Of a stretch of DNA of 64,000 nt, positions 17,555 through 27,248 are shown in pieces. Origin of the DNA: an uncultured cyanobacterium (lineage in GTDB: Bacteria; Cyanobacteriota; Cyanobacteriia; PCC-6307; Cyanobiaceae); the NCBI GenBank assembly GCA_903871775.1, contig CAIQIA010000007.1:1-64000 (forward strand), read 5' to 3'. The first letter of the stretch is position 1, and each line of letters starts with the position of its first letter. The translations under genes and the position numbers were made by a program. Below the pieces are notes generated by a model. It saw nothing but the letters and a program-made list of their open reading frames with translations. It did no database searches and was not told the DNA's origin.

Positions 17555-18091
17555 ATGCGTCGCCGTTGCGGCACGGTTCGCCGTTGCACTGCCCTCGCCC
17601 TGCTGCTGATCGCCGGCGCGGGCCACGCCGGCGAGCCCCCGGCCGATGACGGCGGCCTGCAGGACCCCTCGCGCCACCGCCCCGCCGACCTGGTGGTGCT
17701 GCAGGACCGGCCGGTGCCCTACGGCCGCGAGGTGATCGGCGCCTACGCCGTCACCCCCGTCGCGGGGCAACCGACCATGCGGCAGCTGAAGCTCTGGATC
17801 GAGCAGGTGAACAACGTCAGCGTGCGGCGCGAGACGGTGAACTGCGATCCCGCCGCCCCATCGCGGCTGACCCGGGAGGGCAGCCAGCTGCAGCTGATCG
17901 AACTCAACCCCGGCGGCGCCGTGGGCCCCCACAACCGGCTGAGTCATCAGATCTGGTGGGCCGCCTGCCATCCGTCGCAGGCCGGCCGTGACCCTGCCGG
18001 CCTGGCGATCGTCGCCCGCCGGCTGGGGTACGACGGCCAGCGGCGGGAGGGGCTGCAGATTCTGCCGGCCGGCCCGATCCCGCCGCGCTGA
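17555..18091 (+). CDS. Conserved-type secreted protein, unknown function
   Basis: 178 residues from the ATG at 17555, which is followed by basic residues and a hydrophobic stretch (CTALALLLIAGAGHAG), a clear Sec signal. In-frame ATGs at 17498 and 17525 are alternatives. The mature part (VVLQDRPVPYGREVIGAYAV, QLKLWIEQVNNVSV, HQIWWAACHP) has no motif I recognise. The two mature Cys could form a disulfide. It is divergent from the cysteine desulfurase and just upstream of the response regulator. Confidence 0.7.
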   Translation: MRRRCGTVRRCTALALLLIAGAGHAGEPPADDGGLQDPSRHRPADLVVLQDRPVPYGREVIGAYAVTPVAGQPTMRQLKLWIEQVNNVSVRRETVNCDPAAPSRLTREGSQLQLIELNPGGAVGPHNRLSHQIWWAACHPSQAGRDPAGLAIVARRLGYDGQRREGLQILPAGPIPPR

Positions 18092-18121
18092 ATAGATTCG
18101 GGCAGTGCCTGGCCCCCGCCC

Positions 18122-18862
18122 GTGACCGAGCCCCACACCCCCGCCGATGCCGGCGACACCCTCGCGCCGGCCTCGCCGAAGGTGCTGCTGGTGGATGACG
18201 AACCCGGCCTGCGGGCGGCGGTGCAGGCCTACTTCGAAGACGAGGGCTTCGAGGTGATCACCGCCGTCGACGGGGCCGAGGGCTGGGAGAAGGCCCAGGC
18301 CGAACTGCCGGATGTGGTGCTCAGCGACGTGATGATGCCGCGGGTCGACGGGTTCGGCCTGCTGAAGCAGCTGCGCGACGACGAACGGCTGGGCGGCACG
18401 CCGGTGATCTTTCTCACCGCCAAGGGCATGACGTCTGACCGCATCGCCGGTTTCAGGGCCGGCGTCGACGACTACATCCCCAAACCGTTCGACCCCGACG
18501 AGCTGGTGGCCCGGGTGCGCAACGTGGTGCAGCGCCAGGAGCGGCTGCTGCGCGAGGCGGCCCGCTACGCCGACACCGACCTGGGCCAGATGGCGAAGCA
18601 GATCACCGAGATCCGCTCGCTGCTGCAGGGTGGCGGCGGCAGCCGCCGTGCCACCGCCACCGGCGACCATGCCTTCACCCCCCGCGAGGCCAGCGTGCTG
18701 CAGCTGGTGGCCGAAGGGCTGATGAACAAGGAGATCGCCCGACGGCTCGACACCTCGATCCGCAACGTCGAGAAGTACGTGAGCCGCCTGTTCGCCAAGA
18801 CCGGCACCGCCAGCCGCACCGAACTGGTGCGCTACGCCCTCGAGAACGGCCTGGTGGAGTGA
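18122..18862 (+). CDS. NarL/FixJ-family response regulator
   Basis: 246 residues from GTG. The receiver domain spans about 19-135, with VLLVDDEPGLR, phospho-acceptor Asp in VVLSDVMMPRVDGFG, FLTAKG and DDYIPKPFD. The C-terminal LuxR-type HTH is FTPREASVLQLVAEGLMNKE then IARRLDTSIRNVEKYVSRLF. The layout resembles the conserved cyanobacterial/plastid Ycf29 regulator; I give this as likely, not certain. No histidine kinase is nearby. Its stop overlaps the GTG of the next gene. Confidence 0.9.
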   Translation: MTEPHTPADAGDTLAPASPKVLLVDDEPGLRAAVQAYFEDEGFEVITAVDGAEGWEKAQAELPDVVLSDVMMPRVDGFGLLKQLRDDERLGGTPVIFLTAKGMTSDRIAGFRAGVDDYIPKPFDPDELVARVRNVVQRQERLLREAARYADTDLGQMAKQITEIRSLLQGGGGSRRATATGDHAFTPREASVLQLVAEGLMNKEIARRLDTSIRNVEKYVSRLFAKTGTASRTELVRYALENGLVE

Positions 18863-19842
18863 CCGTCGCCGGGATCCGCAACGGCGGCTGGATCTACCGC
18901 GACCGCATCGGCCCTGCCGACGACGGGGTCGCCCTCACGGCCTGGTACGCCCGGCGCTACCGCCACTCGGACCGGCCAGTGTGGCTGCAGCGGCTCGCAG
19001 CCGGAGAGCTGCATCGCAACGGCCGGCCCGCAGCCGGCGACGGGCCCCTGGCGGCGGGCGATCAGCTGGCCTGGCACCGGCCCCCCTGGTGCGAACCGGT
19101 GGTGCCGCAGCACTGGGACGTGCTGCACGACGACGGCGATCTGCACGTGATCGCCAAACCCGCGGGGCTGCCGGTGCTGCCCGCCGGCGGCTTTCTCGAC
19201 CACACGCTGCTGCGGCTGCTCGAACGCCGCTGGGCCGGCGATCCGGCCGGGGTGCCGCGGCCCGTGCACCGGCTGGGGCGTGGCACCAGCGGGGTGCTGG
19301 TCTGCGCCCGCCGGCCCGCCAGCCGCGCCTGGCTCAGCCGCTGCCTGCGCGACAGCACCGCCACAGCGAGTGACGGCTGCCGCAAGGTGTACCGCACGCT
19401 GCTGCAGCCGGGCCGGCTGGCCCTGGAGGTCGGGGATGCCCTCGAGCTGCGCACCCCCATCGGCCGCCGGCCCCACCCCGGCCTGGGCCAGCTCTGGGCC
19501 GCCGCGGCCGAGGGCGACCCCGGCGCCCTGGCGGCCCTGAGCCGGCTGCAGCTGATCGAACGCCGCCCGGAGGCCGACCTGGCCGAGGTGACGATCGCCA
19601 GCGGCCGGCCGCACCAGATCCGCATCCACTGCGCCGCCGCCGGCGCCCCGCTGCTGGGCGATCCCCTCTACGGGCCCGGCGGCCTGGCCCTGGCGGCGGC
19701 CCTGCCCGGCGACGGCGGCTACAGCCTCCATGCCCTGCAGGTGCAGCTTCAGCGGCCCGATGGCTCGTGGCTGGTGGTGGAGGCGCCCCCACCGGCAGCC
19801 CTGCGGCCGGGGGTCGGCAGCGGGCGGTCGGGCTCCAGGTAG
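18859..19842 (+). CDS. RluA-family pseudouridine synthase-like protein
   Basis: 327 residues from a GTG overlapping the previous stop. RluA fold: LHVIAKPAGLPVLPAGG, PVHRLGRGTSGVLVCA, VYRTLLQPG, ASGRPHQIRIHCAAAGAPLL and GDPLYGPGG. The usual HRLD catalytic aspartate is Gly (HRLG). I recall a cyanobacterial/plastid RluA subgroup with HRLGRGTSG, so this may be lineage-typical. Whether it isomerises uridine is uncertain. The 3' end overlaps the convergent acyltransferase gene by 94 bp. Confidence 0.85.
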   Translation: MTVAGIRNGGWIYRDRIGPADDGVALTAWYARRYRHSDRPVWLQRLAAGELHRNGRPAAGDGPLAAGDQLAWHRPPWCEPVVPQHWDVLHDDGDLHVIAKPAGLPVLPAGGFLDHTLLRLLERRWAGDPAGVPRPVHRLGRGTSGVLVCARRPASRAWLSRCLRDSTATASDGCRKVYRTLLQPGRLALEVGDALELRTPIGRRPHPGLGQLWAAAAEGDPGALAALSRLQLIERRPEADLAEVTIASGRPHQIRIHCAAAGAPLLGDPLYGPGGLALAAALPGDGGYSLHALQVQLQRPDGSWLVVEAPPPAALRPGVGSGRSGSR

Positions 19843-20714
19843 GGCAGCCACAGCCACTGGTCGAGGCGGGGCAGCAGCCAGGCCTCGACCCGCCCATCGA
19901 GATCGCCGGCGAGGCGGCGCACCCGCTCGGCCTGGGGCAGCCCCGCCGCCGGCCGCAGGGCCGGTTCGATCACGACGCGGTAGCGGGCCAGCCCGAGCCG
20001 TTCAACGAACACCGGCACGATCGCCATGCCGTGCTGCACCGCCAGGCGGGCGGCGAACCAGCGGTTGCCGCTGTCGGGCAGCCGGCGCCCGAAGGCCGGC
20101 GCCCAGACGTGGCCGTCTTTTTCTTCGTCGACGAACAGCACCAGGTGGTGGCCGCGGCTCACCTCCCGCACGATCCGGCGCATGGCCTGGGCTGACGCCG
20201 GGATCAGCGCCAGCAGCGGCGTCCAGCGGGCCCGGCTGCGGCGGGCGAGGCGATCGCGCACGGGGCTGGCCAGGGGCAGGTACAGGGCGCAGCTGGGGCC
20301 GTCCAGCAGGGCCACCACCCGTCCGATCAGTTCCCAGTTGGCGCAGTGGCAACCGGCCAGGATCACCGGCCCGGTCGCCGCCGCCAGGTGCTCCCGGCCC
20401 ACCAGCTCGACCCGGCCGGCGGCGCAGAGCTCGGCCAGCCGCGGAATCTCGGCATAGACCTGGCCCACCTGGCGGCTGAAGGTCAGCACCTGCCGGTCGA
20501 GGCCGGCGGGGCCGGCGGGGTCGGCGGGCCGCCAGCGGCCCAGGTTGCGCCGCAGCCGCCGCACCCACGCCCGGTCGGCGGCGATGGCCCCTCGGGCGTG
20601 GCGTTCCCCCAGCCAGCCCCCCAGCCGCACCGCCCAGCTGAGCGGCAGCAGCTGCAGCACCAGCGCCGTGGCGTGTTCGACCAGGGCCGCGCTGCGCAGG
20701 CGGGCGGGGCTCAT
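19749..20714 (-). CDS. LpxL/HtrB-like lauroyl acyltransferase
   Basis: 321 residues from the ATG at 20714, whose A is shared with the TGA of the upstream P450. Lysophospholipid/LpxL acyltransferase fold: the catalytic His lies in [15 protein letters not shown] (HX4E-like arrangement), with [19 protein letters not shown] and [20 protein letters not shown]. It probably adds an acyl chain to a lipid A-type or glycolipid precursor at the inner membrane. The gene start, in the middle of a long open frame, is set by the overlap and the [16 protein letters not shown]-terminus. Confidence 0.85.
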   Translation of the reverse strand: MSPARLRSAALVEHATALVLQLLPLSWAVRLGGWLGERHARGAIAADRAWVRRLRRNLGRWRPADPAGPAGLDRQVLTFSRQVGQVYAEIPRLAELCAAGRVELVGREHLAAATGPVILAGCHCANWELIGRVVALLDGPSCALYLPLASPVRDRLARRSRARWTPLLALIPASAQAMRRIVREVSRGHHLVLFVDEEKDGHVWAPAFGRRLPDSGNRWFAARLAVQHGMAIVPVFVERLGLARYRVVIEPALRPAAGLPQAERVRRLAGDLDGRVEAWLLPRLDQWLWLPYLEPDRPLPTPGRRAAGGGASTTSHEPSGR

Positions 20715-22093
20715 GGAGCCGTCCTCGGCGTCAGCAGCATCGGCAGGCCCCCCTGGGGCCGCAGGGTCAGCCGGCATTCGATCGCCACCCGATGCCCCGG
20801 CTGCAGCCGGGCCTCGAACCGCTGGGCCAGCGTCGCCAGGCAGAGGATCCCTTCGGTGAGGCCGAAGCGCAGCCCCAGGCACACCCGGGCCCCGGCGCTG
20901 AAGGGCACGTACAGGTAGCGGTCGGGGCGGGGCTGGCCGGGCAGGAACCGTTCGGGCACGAAGTGGTCGGGCTGGGGCCAGTGCTTGCGATGCCGGTGCA
21001 GCAGCCAGGGAACCACCAGCAGGATGGTGCCCGGATGGATCTCCTTGCGGCGGATGCGGTCGCCGTGGCGGGCCTGGCGGCTGAGCAGCGGCACCGGCGG
21101 GTAGAGGCGCAGGGCCTCTTCGAACACGGCCCGGGTGTAGGGCAGCCGCGGCACGTCGTCGAAACCGGGGGGGCGCCCCGCCAGCACCGTGTCGAGCTCG
21201 TGCCGCAGGCACGCCGCCGCCCGGGGGCTGTGGTCCAGCAGATACCAGCACCAGGCCAGGGAATTGGCCGTGGTTTCGTGGCCGGCCATGAACATCACGA
21301 TCGCCTCGTTGCGGGCCGCCGCCGCCCCCATCGGACAGCCGCCACCGGCCGGGGCGGCATCGAGAAAATGCGAGAGCAGCGAGAAGCGCTGGGCCGGAGG
21401 CCGCTGCCGATGGCGCTCGATGATGCCCTCGATCACCCCCTGCACCCGGTCGGCAGCGCGGCGGGCCCGGCGCCGGCGCCAGGGATCGGTGAGCCAGGCC
21501 AGCGCCGGCAGGCCGAACACATCGGCGGGGTTCATCTGGTCGATGTGGCGCTGGTAAGCCGAAAACCCCCGCACCACCTGCGTCGCCTCGTCGTCGCTGG
21601 TGTCGTCGCCGAACACCGTGCGGCCGATGATGCGGGCAGTGAGCTGGGCCATCTCTTCGAGCATGTCGACGGGCTCTCCAGACCCGCGGCCCTGCCACTG
21701 GTCCGCCAGGGCCCCGACGGCGTCGGTCATCACCGCGGCGAAGCCGGGCAGCAGGTCGGGCTCGAAGGCCGGCGCGCACTGCGCCCGGCGCTGCCGCCAG
21801 GTCTCCCCGTCGCTGACGAACAGTCCATCCCCCAGCAGGGGTTCGAGGGCCCGGCGCATCTGCGGGCTCTTGCGGTCGTAGTTGTCGTGCGCTTCGGAGA
21901 ACACATGCCGCACGGCATCGGCGCTGTTGCAGACGAAATACCGCTGGCGCAGCAGACGAAAGCGGAAGGTCTCGGCGCTGTAGGCCTGCTCGGGCCAGGC
22001 CTCGAGCAGATTGCGCCGGGCCGTGCGGACGATGCGGAAGGGGTTCGGGCGCTGCTGCGGACGGCGGACGCCGACGGGCTCGCGTTCGTCCAT
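20711..22093 (-). CDS. Cytochrome P450
   Basis: 460 residues with every P450 hallmark: I-helix [14 protein letters not shown]-helix [12 protein letters not shown] (ExxR), PERF motif FVPERFLPG, and heme loop [13 protein letters not shown] with the thiolate Cys. There is no N-terminal membrane anchor, so it is a soluble bacterial type. The sequence resembles fatty-acid/terpenoid hydroxylating P450s such as CYP102/110/120-like groups, but the substrate cannot be told. Coupling to an LpxL-like acyltransferase points to lipid substrates (inference). Confidence 0.95.
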   Translation of the reverse strand: MDEREPVGVRRPQQRPNPFRIVRTARRNLLEAWPEQAYSAETFRFRLLRQRYFVCNSADAVRHVFSEAHDNYDRKSPQMRRALEPLLGDGLFVSDGETWRQRRAQCAPAFEPDLLPGFAAVMTDAVGALADQWQGRGSGEPVDMLEEMAQLTARIIGRTVFGDDTSDDEATQVVRGFSAYQRHIDQMNPADVFGLPALAWLTDPWRRRRARRAADRVQGVIEGIIERHRQRPPAQRFSLLSHFLDAAPAGGGCPMGAAAARNEAIVMFMAGHETTANSLAWCWYLLDHSPRAAACLRHELDTVLAGRPPGFDDVPRLPYTRAVFEEALRLYPPVPLLSRQARHGDRIRRKEIHPGTILLVVPWLLHRHRKHWPQPDHFVPERFLPGQPRPDRYLYVPFSAGARVCLGLRFGLTEGILCLATLAQRFEARLQPGHRVAIECRLTLRPQGGLPMLLTPRTAP

Positions 22094-22153
22094 GGCCCGG
22101 CCCCCGGGAACGACCGTGCGAGGGTACCGTTCCGCCGCGGGCTGGGCCCGACG

Positions 22154-22591
22154 ATGATCCCCCCCTCCCGCTGGCGGCTGATCGCGGTGGGACGCCTGCG
22201 GCAGGCCTGGGTCGCCGAGGGGATCGCCCTCTACCGACGCCGGCTGCCGGGCCTCGAGATCGTCGAAGTGCGCGACGGCACTCCGGCCCGGGAGGCCGAC
22301 GCCATCCGGGCCGCCCTGCGGCCCGACGAACGGCTGGTGGCCCTGGCCGAAGAGGGCGAGACCCTCGGCTCGGTGGCCTTCGCCCGCGCCCTCGAGCAGC
22401 GGGCCGGCGACCGGCTGGCCTTCGTGATCGGCGGCGCCGACGGGCTCGACCCGGCCCTCAAGGCCGGCGCCGCCTGGCGCCTGAGCCTCTCAGCCCTGAC
22501 CCTGCCCCACGACCTGGCGCGGCTGCTGCTGGTGGAGCAGCTCTACCGGGCCCGCACGATCCTGGCCGGTGGGCCCTATCACCGCGCCTGA
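22154..22591 (+). CDS. rlmH: 23S rRNA pseudouridine-1915 N3-methyltransferase
   Basis: 145 residues from ATG at 22154. The SPOUT-class knotted methyltransferase signature is complete: [54 protein letters not shown] and the C-terminal YHR. It methylates pseudouridine 1915 in helix 69 of 23S rRNA. Its last 13 bases overlap the convergent chlM gene. Confidence 0.95.
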   Translation: MIPPSRWRLIAVGRLRQAWVAEGIALYRRRLPGLEIVEVRDGTPAREADAIRAALRPDERLVALAEEGETLGSVAFARALEQRAGDRLAFVIGGADGLDPALKAGAAWRLSLSALTLPHDLARLLLVEQLYRARTILAGGPYHRA

Positions 22592-23304
22592 CGGCGGCCG
22601 AACTCGATCAGCCGCGAGTAATAGAAGGGGGCCTGCTGCAGCGTGCGGCGCAGGGGATCGAAGCCGGCCCCCATGGCCGCCCGCACGATCCCCTCTTCCC
22701 GCAGGGTGTAGGCGCGGGTGGTGCGGCTGGGGCCGGGGAAGAGCTGGCCGATGCCCTTGAGCAGCGCCAGCAGCGGCGTGAACGGGGCGAAGCTCACGAT
22801 CAGCCGCCGGTCGGCCAGGGCCGCCAGATGGCGCACCATCTCTTCAGCCGCGGGCTGGGGGTAATGGATGAAGACATCAAGGCAGATGACGGTGTCGAAC
22901 CGCCCCTGCAGGCTTTCGAGGTCGCCGGCGCTGAAGCGCAGCCGCTCGTCGCCGAGGCCGGCGGCGGCGGCGCGGCGGCGGGCCTCGACCACCATCGCCT
23001 CCGACAGGTCGCTGGCCTGCACCGATCCGGCCCCGGCCTGGGCCAGCGGGATCGCCAGGCTGCCGACGCCGCAGCCGGCATCACAGAAGCTGCGGCCGGC
23101 GATGGCGCCCTGGTCCTGCACCCAGCGCAGCACCTCGTCGACCGTCTTCTGATGGCCGATGCGGATGTTGCGCTGAACCTTGTTCACCGCCTCGCTGTCG
23201 CTGTAGATGCGATTCCAGCGCTCGAAGCCGGTGGTCTCGAAGTAGCCCTTGACCTCCTGCTTCTCGGCGGCCTTGGCGTCGAGGGGGGCCTGGGGGGAGG
23301 GCAT
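22579..23304 (-). CDS. chlM: Mg-protoporphyrin IX O-methyltransferase
   Basis: 241 residues, full length for ChlM/BchM. The N-terminal [18 protein letters not shown], the SAM loop [32 protein letters not shown] and [20 protein letters not shown] are typical. It methylates the propionate of Mg-protoporphyrin IX, the step before the oxidative cyclase, and is essential for chlorophyll. It is the surest pigment gene in the window and identifies a photosynthetic host. Confidence 0.96.
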   Translation of the reverse strand: MPSPQAPLDAKAAEKQEVKGYFETTGFERWNRIYSDSEAVNKVQRNIRIGHQKTVDEVLRWVQDQGAIAGRSFCDAGCGVGSLAIPLAQAGAGSVQASDLSEAMVVEARRRAAAAGLGDERLRFSAGDLESLQGRFDTVICLDVFIHYPQPAAEEMVRHLAALADRRLIVSFAPFTPLLALLKGIGQLFPGPSRTTRAYTLREEGIVRAAMGAGFDPLRRTLQQAPFYYSRLIEFGRRQAR

Positions 23305-23317
23305 GGAGGGGGCGGGT

Positions 23318-24070
23318 CTACGGGCCGGATCCTATGGGAGCAGAGGCGGCCTCGATGCGCCGCCGCTGGCGCCCGAAGTGCAGCCCCGCCAGGCGGATCA
23401 CCACAGCGGTGATCAGCGCCAGGTGGGGCGGCAGGCCGGAACGGCGCACATCGAGCAGCAGGCCGACGCGATCGGCGCCGGTGCGGTTGATGACCTCGTG
23501 CTCGAAGGTGTCATCCCAGAGCAGATCCTCCCCCTCCCGGTAGGGGATCCACCGGTCAGCCACCCGCAGGCGGCAGTCGTGGTCAGCATCACCGCTGGGG
23601 CAGTGCAGGGTGAGGTGGTAGCGCAGCACCCCCCGGAAGGGGCCCCGGTGGGGGCGGATGTGCTTGCCGCTCTCGAGGCACGACACCATCGCCGAGGTCA
23701 CCTCGGGGTGGGCCCGCAGAAACGGGATCAGCGCCGGCACCAGCGCCTGGTTGGCCGGCAGGTCGCTGCCGTACAGCCGCAGGGTCAGCACCGACCAGCG
23801 GCGGCCGTCGCGGTAGGCGAAGGGGCCTCCGCTCGAGGTCACCTCGTGGAAGCGGGGCAGGGCTTCGAGGGCCAGGGCCCGGGTCTGCTGCTGCAGCACC
23901 GGCGTCAGCCGCAGCAGCTCGGCATGGGCCGGAAAGTGGTCATCGGCCGGCAGCACCGGCCCGGTGGTCAGGGCCCGGTCGTAGAGGGCCTGCAGCAGCT
24001 GCTTGCCCAGGCGGTAGAACCACGGCGTGCGGCCCTGGCGACGGGGGGCGCCGGCGGTGGCGGCGGTCAT
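23318..24070 (-). CDS. Aspartyl/asparaginyl beta-hydroxylase-family dioxygenase
   Basis: 250 residues from the ATG at 24070, which shares a base with the TGA of nagA (TGATG). The core matches the Asp/Asn hydroxylase family: GKHIRPHRGPFRGVLRYHLT with the first metal His, then [20 protein letters not shown] with the second His and the 2-oxoglutarate-binding Arg. A hydrophobic C-terminal segment (LALITAVVIRLAGL) may tether it to membrane. These are Fe(II)/2OG enzymes; related bacterial proteins hydroxylate lipids or peptides. The substrate is unknown. Confidence 0.85.
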   Translation of the reverse strand: MTAATAGAPRRQGRTPWFYRLGKQLLQALYDRALTTGPVLPADDHFPAHAELLRLTPVLQQQTRALALEALPRFHEVTSSGGPFAYRDGRRWSVLTLRLYGSDLPANQALVPALIPFLRAHPEVTSAMVSCLESGKHIRPHRGPFRGVLRYHLTLHCPSGDADHDCRLRVADRWIPYREGEDLLWDDTFEHEVINRTGADRVGLLLDVRRSGLPPHLALITAVVIRLAGLHFGRQRRRIEAASAPIGSGP

Positions 24071-25218
24071 GGCGCCACCATCCGGCACCAGCCGAGGGGG
24101 CCGTCGGCGGGGCGATGCCAGCGCAGGGTCTCGACCAGGGGCAGGCCGATCAGCAGCTCGACGGACGACCGCGGATCCCCCAGCACCCGCCGCGGCAGCA
24201 CCGTGGCGGCACGGATGGCGGCGCCGTCATCACCGGTCCAGTCCGCCAGCCGCACAACCCCATCGAGCAGCCCCAGGGTGGTGCCGGCCAGGGTGCCGTC
24301 GGGCAGGCGGCAGCTGCCGTTCTCCACCCGGATCGTGCGCCGGTCCCACGGGTACTCGCCCGGCGGCAGGCCGTAGGGGGCGAGGGCATCGCTGACCAGC
24401 ACCACCTGCTGGGGCATCAGCCGCTGCAGCAGCACCGCCATCGTCGGTGCCACATGCACCCCGTCGGCGATCAGGCCCAGGGACACCTCGGGCCGGTCGA
24501 GGGCCGCCCCCACGGGCCCCGGCGCCCGGTGGTGCAGGCCGGGCATGGCATTGAAGGCATGGGTGAGCATCGTCACCCCCCGGTCGTAGGCGCCACGGGC
24601 GGCGGTCTCATCGGCGGTGCTGTGGCCCAGGCTCACCACCACGCCCCGGGCGTGCAGGGCCTGGATCACGGCCTCGGCACCGGGCAGCTCGGGCGCCAGG
24701 GTCACCAGGGCGATGCCGTCTTCAAAACCGCCGATTCGCGCATCGAGGGCAGCGGCAGTCGGTGCCGCCAGGTGCTCGATCGGGTGGGCCCCGCGGCGTT
24801 CGGGCGCCAGGAACGGCCCTTCGAGGTGGGCACCCAGCAAGCGGCAGCGGCCGGGCCGATGCAGATGGCGGGCCTCGTCCAGCACCGCCAGGGCCTGGCG
24901 CAGGGGCTCCACCGCGCAGGTGACCAGGGTGGGGCAGATGGCCTCGACCCCGTCGGCCCAGAGGTGGTCGAGCAGCGCGAGCAGTTGCGGCAGCTGCGCT
25001 GGCTCGAGATCGGGAAAGGGCAGCCCCAGGCCACCGTTGATCTGCAGATCGACCCCGGCGGGGCTGAGCCAGTCGCCGCCCCAGTCGATCCCGGCGCCGC
25101 AGCTGCCCATGGGCAGGGGCTCGAGGGCGACGATGGTGCCGTCGTCGTTCACCCCCAGCCGCCAGCGCCGGTCGTCGGAGCCGGGCAGCGGCAGGCGCAG
25201 GTTGGTGTGCCAGTCCAT
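24067..25218 (-). CDS. nagA: N-acetylglucosamine-6-phosphate deacetylase
   Basis: 383 residues from ATG 25218. Amidohydrolase fold: VDLQINGGLG (QxN instead of HxH, as in E. coli NagA), LLGAHLEGPFL (metal Glu), VVSLGHSTADET and MLTHAFNAMPGLHHR (His ligands), and LVSDALAPYGLPPG (catalytic Asp). It deacetylates GlcNAc-6-P in amino-sugar recycling. It is divergent from purE with a 42-bp gap and translationally coupled to the downstream hydroxylase. Confidence 0.93.
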   Translation of the reverse strand: MDWHTNLRLPLPGSDDRRWRLGVNDDGTIVALEPLPMGSCGAGIDWGGDWLSPAGVDLQINGGLGLPFPDLEPAQLPQLLALLDHLWADGVEAICPTLVTCAVEPLRQALAVLDEARHLHRPGRCRLLGAHLEGPFLAPERRGAHPIEHLAAPTAAALDARIGGFEDGIALVTLAPELPGAEAVIQALHARGVVVSLGHSTADETAARGAYDRGVTMLTHAFNAMPGLHHRAPGPVGAALDRPEVSLGLIADGVHVAPTMAVLLQRLMPQQVVLVSDALAPYGLPPGEYPWDRRTIRVENGSCRLPDGTLAGTTLGLLDGVVRLADWTGDDGAAIRAATVLPRRVLGDPRSSVELLIGLPLVETLRWHRPADGPLGWCRMVAP

Positions 25219-25241
25219 GGGTAGAGGGCGGGGGAGAATAC

Positions 25242-25260
25242 CGGCAGAGGCAGTCTGCCG
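25242..25260 (+). promoter_or_regulatory. Hairpin covering the purE ribosome-binding site
   Basis: CGGCAGA (25242-25248), a 5-base loop, and TCTGCCG (25254-25260) form a perfect 7-bp stem that ends directly at the purE ATG. The SD-like AGAGG (25246-25250) is inside the stem and loop. This could lower or gate translation; it could also be chance in GC-rich DNA. Confidence 0.35.
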
Positions 25261-25806
25261 ATGGGCGTGATGGGGGCAGCTCCCCGGGTTGGGGTGGTCA
25301 TGGGCAGCGACTCTGACCTGCCGACCCTGCAGGCGGCGGTGGAGGTGCTGACGAGCTTCGCGGTCGCCCACGAGGTGCGGGTGCTGTCGGCCCACCGCAC
25401 GCCCCTGGCCATGGTCGACTACGCCCGGGGGGCCGCCGACCGGGGGCTGCAGGTGCTGATCGCCGGTGCCGGCGGCGCCGCCCACCTGCCCGGGATGGTG
25501 GCCGCCCTCACGCCCCTGCCGGTGATCGGCGTGCCCGTCACCAGCCGGGCCCTGTCGGGCCTTGATTCGCTGCTGTCGATCGTGCAGATGCCGGCCGGCA
25601 TCCCGGTGGCGACGGTGGCCATCGGCAATGCCGCCAATGCCGGCCTGCTGGCGGTGCAGATCCTGGCGCTGGCCGACCCGGCGCTGCGGGAGGCGGTGGC
25701 CGCCCACCGGGCCGCCCAGACCGCCGCTGTCGAGGCCCGCGACCGGCGCCTGCAGGAGCTGGGCAGCAGCCGCTACCTGGCCGAACGCGAGCGGCCGACA
25801 CCGTGA
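25261..25806 (+). CDS. purE: N5-carboxyaminoimidazole ribonucleotide mutase
   Basis: 181 residues, class I Pur[76 protein letters not shown] and [15 protein letters not shown] cover the whole active site. It converts N5-CAIR to CAIR in purine synthesis. The TGA overlaps the GTG of the next gene. Confidence 0.96.
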   Translation: MGVMGAAPRVGVVMGSDSDLPTLQAAVEVLTSFAVAHEVRVLSAHRTPLAMVDYARGAADRGLQVLIAGAGGAAHLPGMVAALTPLPVIGVPVTSRALSGLDSLLSIVQMPAGIPVATVAIGNAANAGLLAVQILALADPALREAVAAHRAAQTAAVEARDRRLQELGSSRYLAERERPTP

Positions 25807-27248
25807 AGCCCACATCCACCACGGTGTCGACCATGGTGCCGCTGCTGCTGCTCAGCCTGGCGGCGGTGCTGAGCCGCTGGCTGACCCGCACCCAGCTGGT
25901 GCAGGCCTGGGATGCGGGCAACTTCGTGCTGGCCCTCGACCACCTCGACCTGGCGGCGCAGCAGCCGCACCTGCCGGGCTGCTTCTGGAATCTGATCGTG
26001 CTGGGCCGGGCCCTGCGGCCCTTGACGGGCGGCAACGGCGTCGCGGCCCTCGAACTGCTCAATGCCCTGGCCGCCGGGGTCGCGGTGGGCTGCGCCGGGC
26101 TGCTGGGCCGCCGCCTGGCGACACCACGGGCGGGCTGGTGGGCGGCGGTGCTGGTGCTGACGGCGCCGCTGCTGTGGTTCTACGGCAGCCAGTCGCTCAG
26201 CTACGGGGTCGAACTGGCGTGGGTGCTGGCGATCGCCCTCACCGGCTGGCTGGTGGCGGCAGGCCGCGGCTGGGCCCTGGTGCCCCTGGCGCTGCTGATG
26301 GGCACCGCCGGCGGCATCCGCCCCAACACCCCCATCTTTCTGCTGCCCCTGGCCCTGGCCTGCTGCTGGCGCGGCCGGCGGCTGGGCCTGGCGCCCTGGC
26401 GGATCGGCCTGGCGCTGCTGCTGGGGGCCGGCGTGCTGGTGGCCTGGTTCCAGGCCTTTCTGGTCGAGGCCGGCGGGGTGCCGCTGGTGCTGCGGCTGCT
26501 GCAGCAATGGCAGGGGGGCCATGCCCGCCAGAGCCTCGACGGCGGGGTGCTGGCCAACGGCTGGCTGCTGATCAAGACCGTGGCGCTCACGGCACCACTG
26601 GGCCTGGCGCTGCTGCTGGCCCTGGCCCGCCGCGGCGATCCCCTGCCCCCCTCCCGCTGGCGACGGCTGTTCCTGCTGCTCTGGATCACCCCGGGCAGCC
26701 TCTATTTCCTGCTGGTGCACTTCACCCGCATGGGCCATGCCACCACGGTCCTGCCGGGGATCCTGCTGGCCATCGCCCTGCCCCTGGCGGGCCGCAGCCG
26801 CTGGCCGCGGGACCTGCTGCTGGTGGGGCTGCTGCAGACCCTGCTGTTCCTGCTGGTGCCCGGCGACCGCTTCGCCAGCCAGTTGCGCAGCTACGACCGC
26901 GAATGGGGGGCCGCCATCGCCGAGGCGCGGCGGTTCGATGCCGCCACCACCCTGGTGGTGGCCAGCGGCAGCCGCGAGGAGCGGGCCCACCGGCTGCCGT
27001 CGGTGCATCTGCCGGCCTATGACCACGACCGCAGTGATTACGTGCTTGACGAGGTGCAGGAGCGGATCCCGGCGCGGCCACCGCTGCGGCGGGTGCTGCT
27101 CTTCGACCGGGGCCTGGCGGTGCCGGCACCGGCCGTGGCGGGCACCGTGACCCGCACGCTGATTCCAGGCCGGCTGCGGGTGCACGAGGTGCCGGTGCCG
27201 GCCAGCGGCCTCCAGGTGGGCTGGCGGTCGGCAGAGGTGGCGCCATGA
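25803..27248 (+). CDS. Multi-spanning membrane protein, GT39/ArnT-like
   Basis: 481 residues from a GTG overlapping the purE stop. Ten or more hydrophobic helices fill the first 350 residues, and a soluble C-terminal part follows. An early loop with acidic residues ([19 protein letters not shown]) matches the place of the catalytic Asp in GT-C (GT39/ArnT/PMT) glycosyltransferases. A lipid-linked sugar transfer role is likely from the fold but unproven. It overlaps the next gene by 4 bases. Confidence 0.7.
   Translation: MKPTSTTVSTMVPLLLLSLAAVLSRWLTRTQLVQAWDAGNFVLALDHLDLAAQQPHLPGCFWNLIVLGRALRPLTGGNGVAALELLNALAAGVAVGCAGLLGRRLATPRAGWWAAVLVLTAPLLWFYGSQSLSYGVELAWVLAIALTGWLVAAGRGWALVPLALLMGTAGGIRPNTPIFLLPLALACCWRGRRLGLAPWRIGLALLLGAGVLVAWFQAFLVEAGGVPLVLRLLQQWQGGHARQSLDGGVLANGWLLIKTVALTAPLGLALLLALARRGDPLPPSRWRRLFLLLWITPGSLYFLLVHFTRMGHATTVLPGILLAIALPLAGRSRWPRDLLLVGLLQTLLFLLVPGDRFASQLRSYDREWGAAIAEARRFDAATTLVVASGSREERAHRLPSVHLPAYDHDRSDYVLDEVQERIPARPPLRRVLLFDRGLAVPAPAVAGTVTRTLIPGRLRVHEVPVPASGLQVGWRSAEVAP

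Noticed and set aside
16361-18670. 769-residue minus-strand open frame
   Set aside because: Only the part from 17494 down matches a cysteine desulfurase; the upstream part is antisense to a secreted protein and a response regulator and has repetitive shadow composition.
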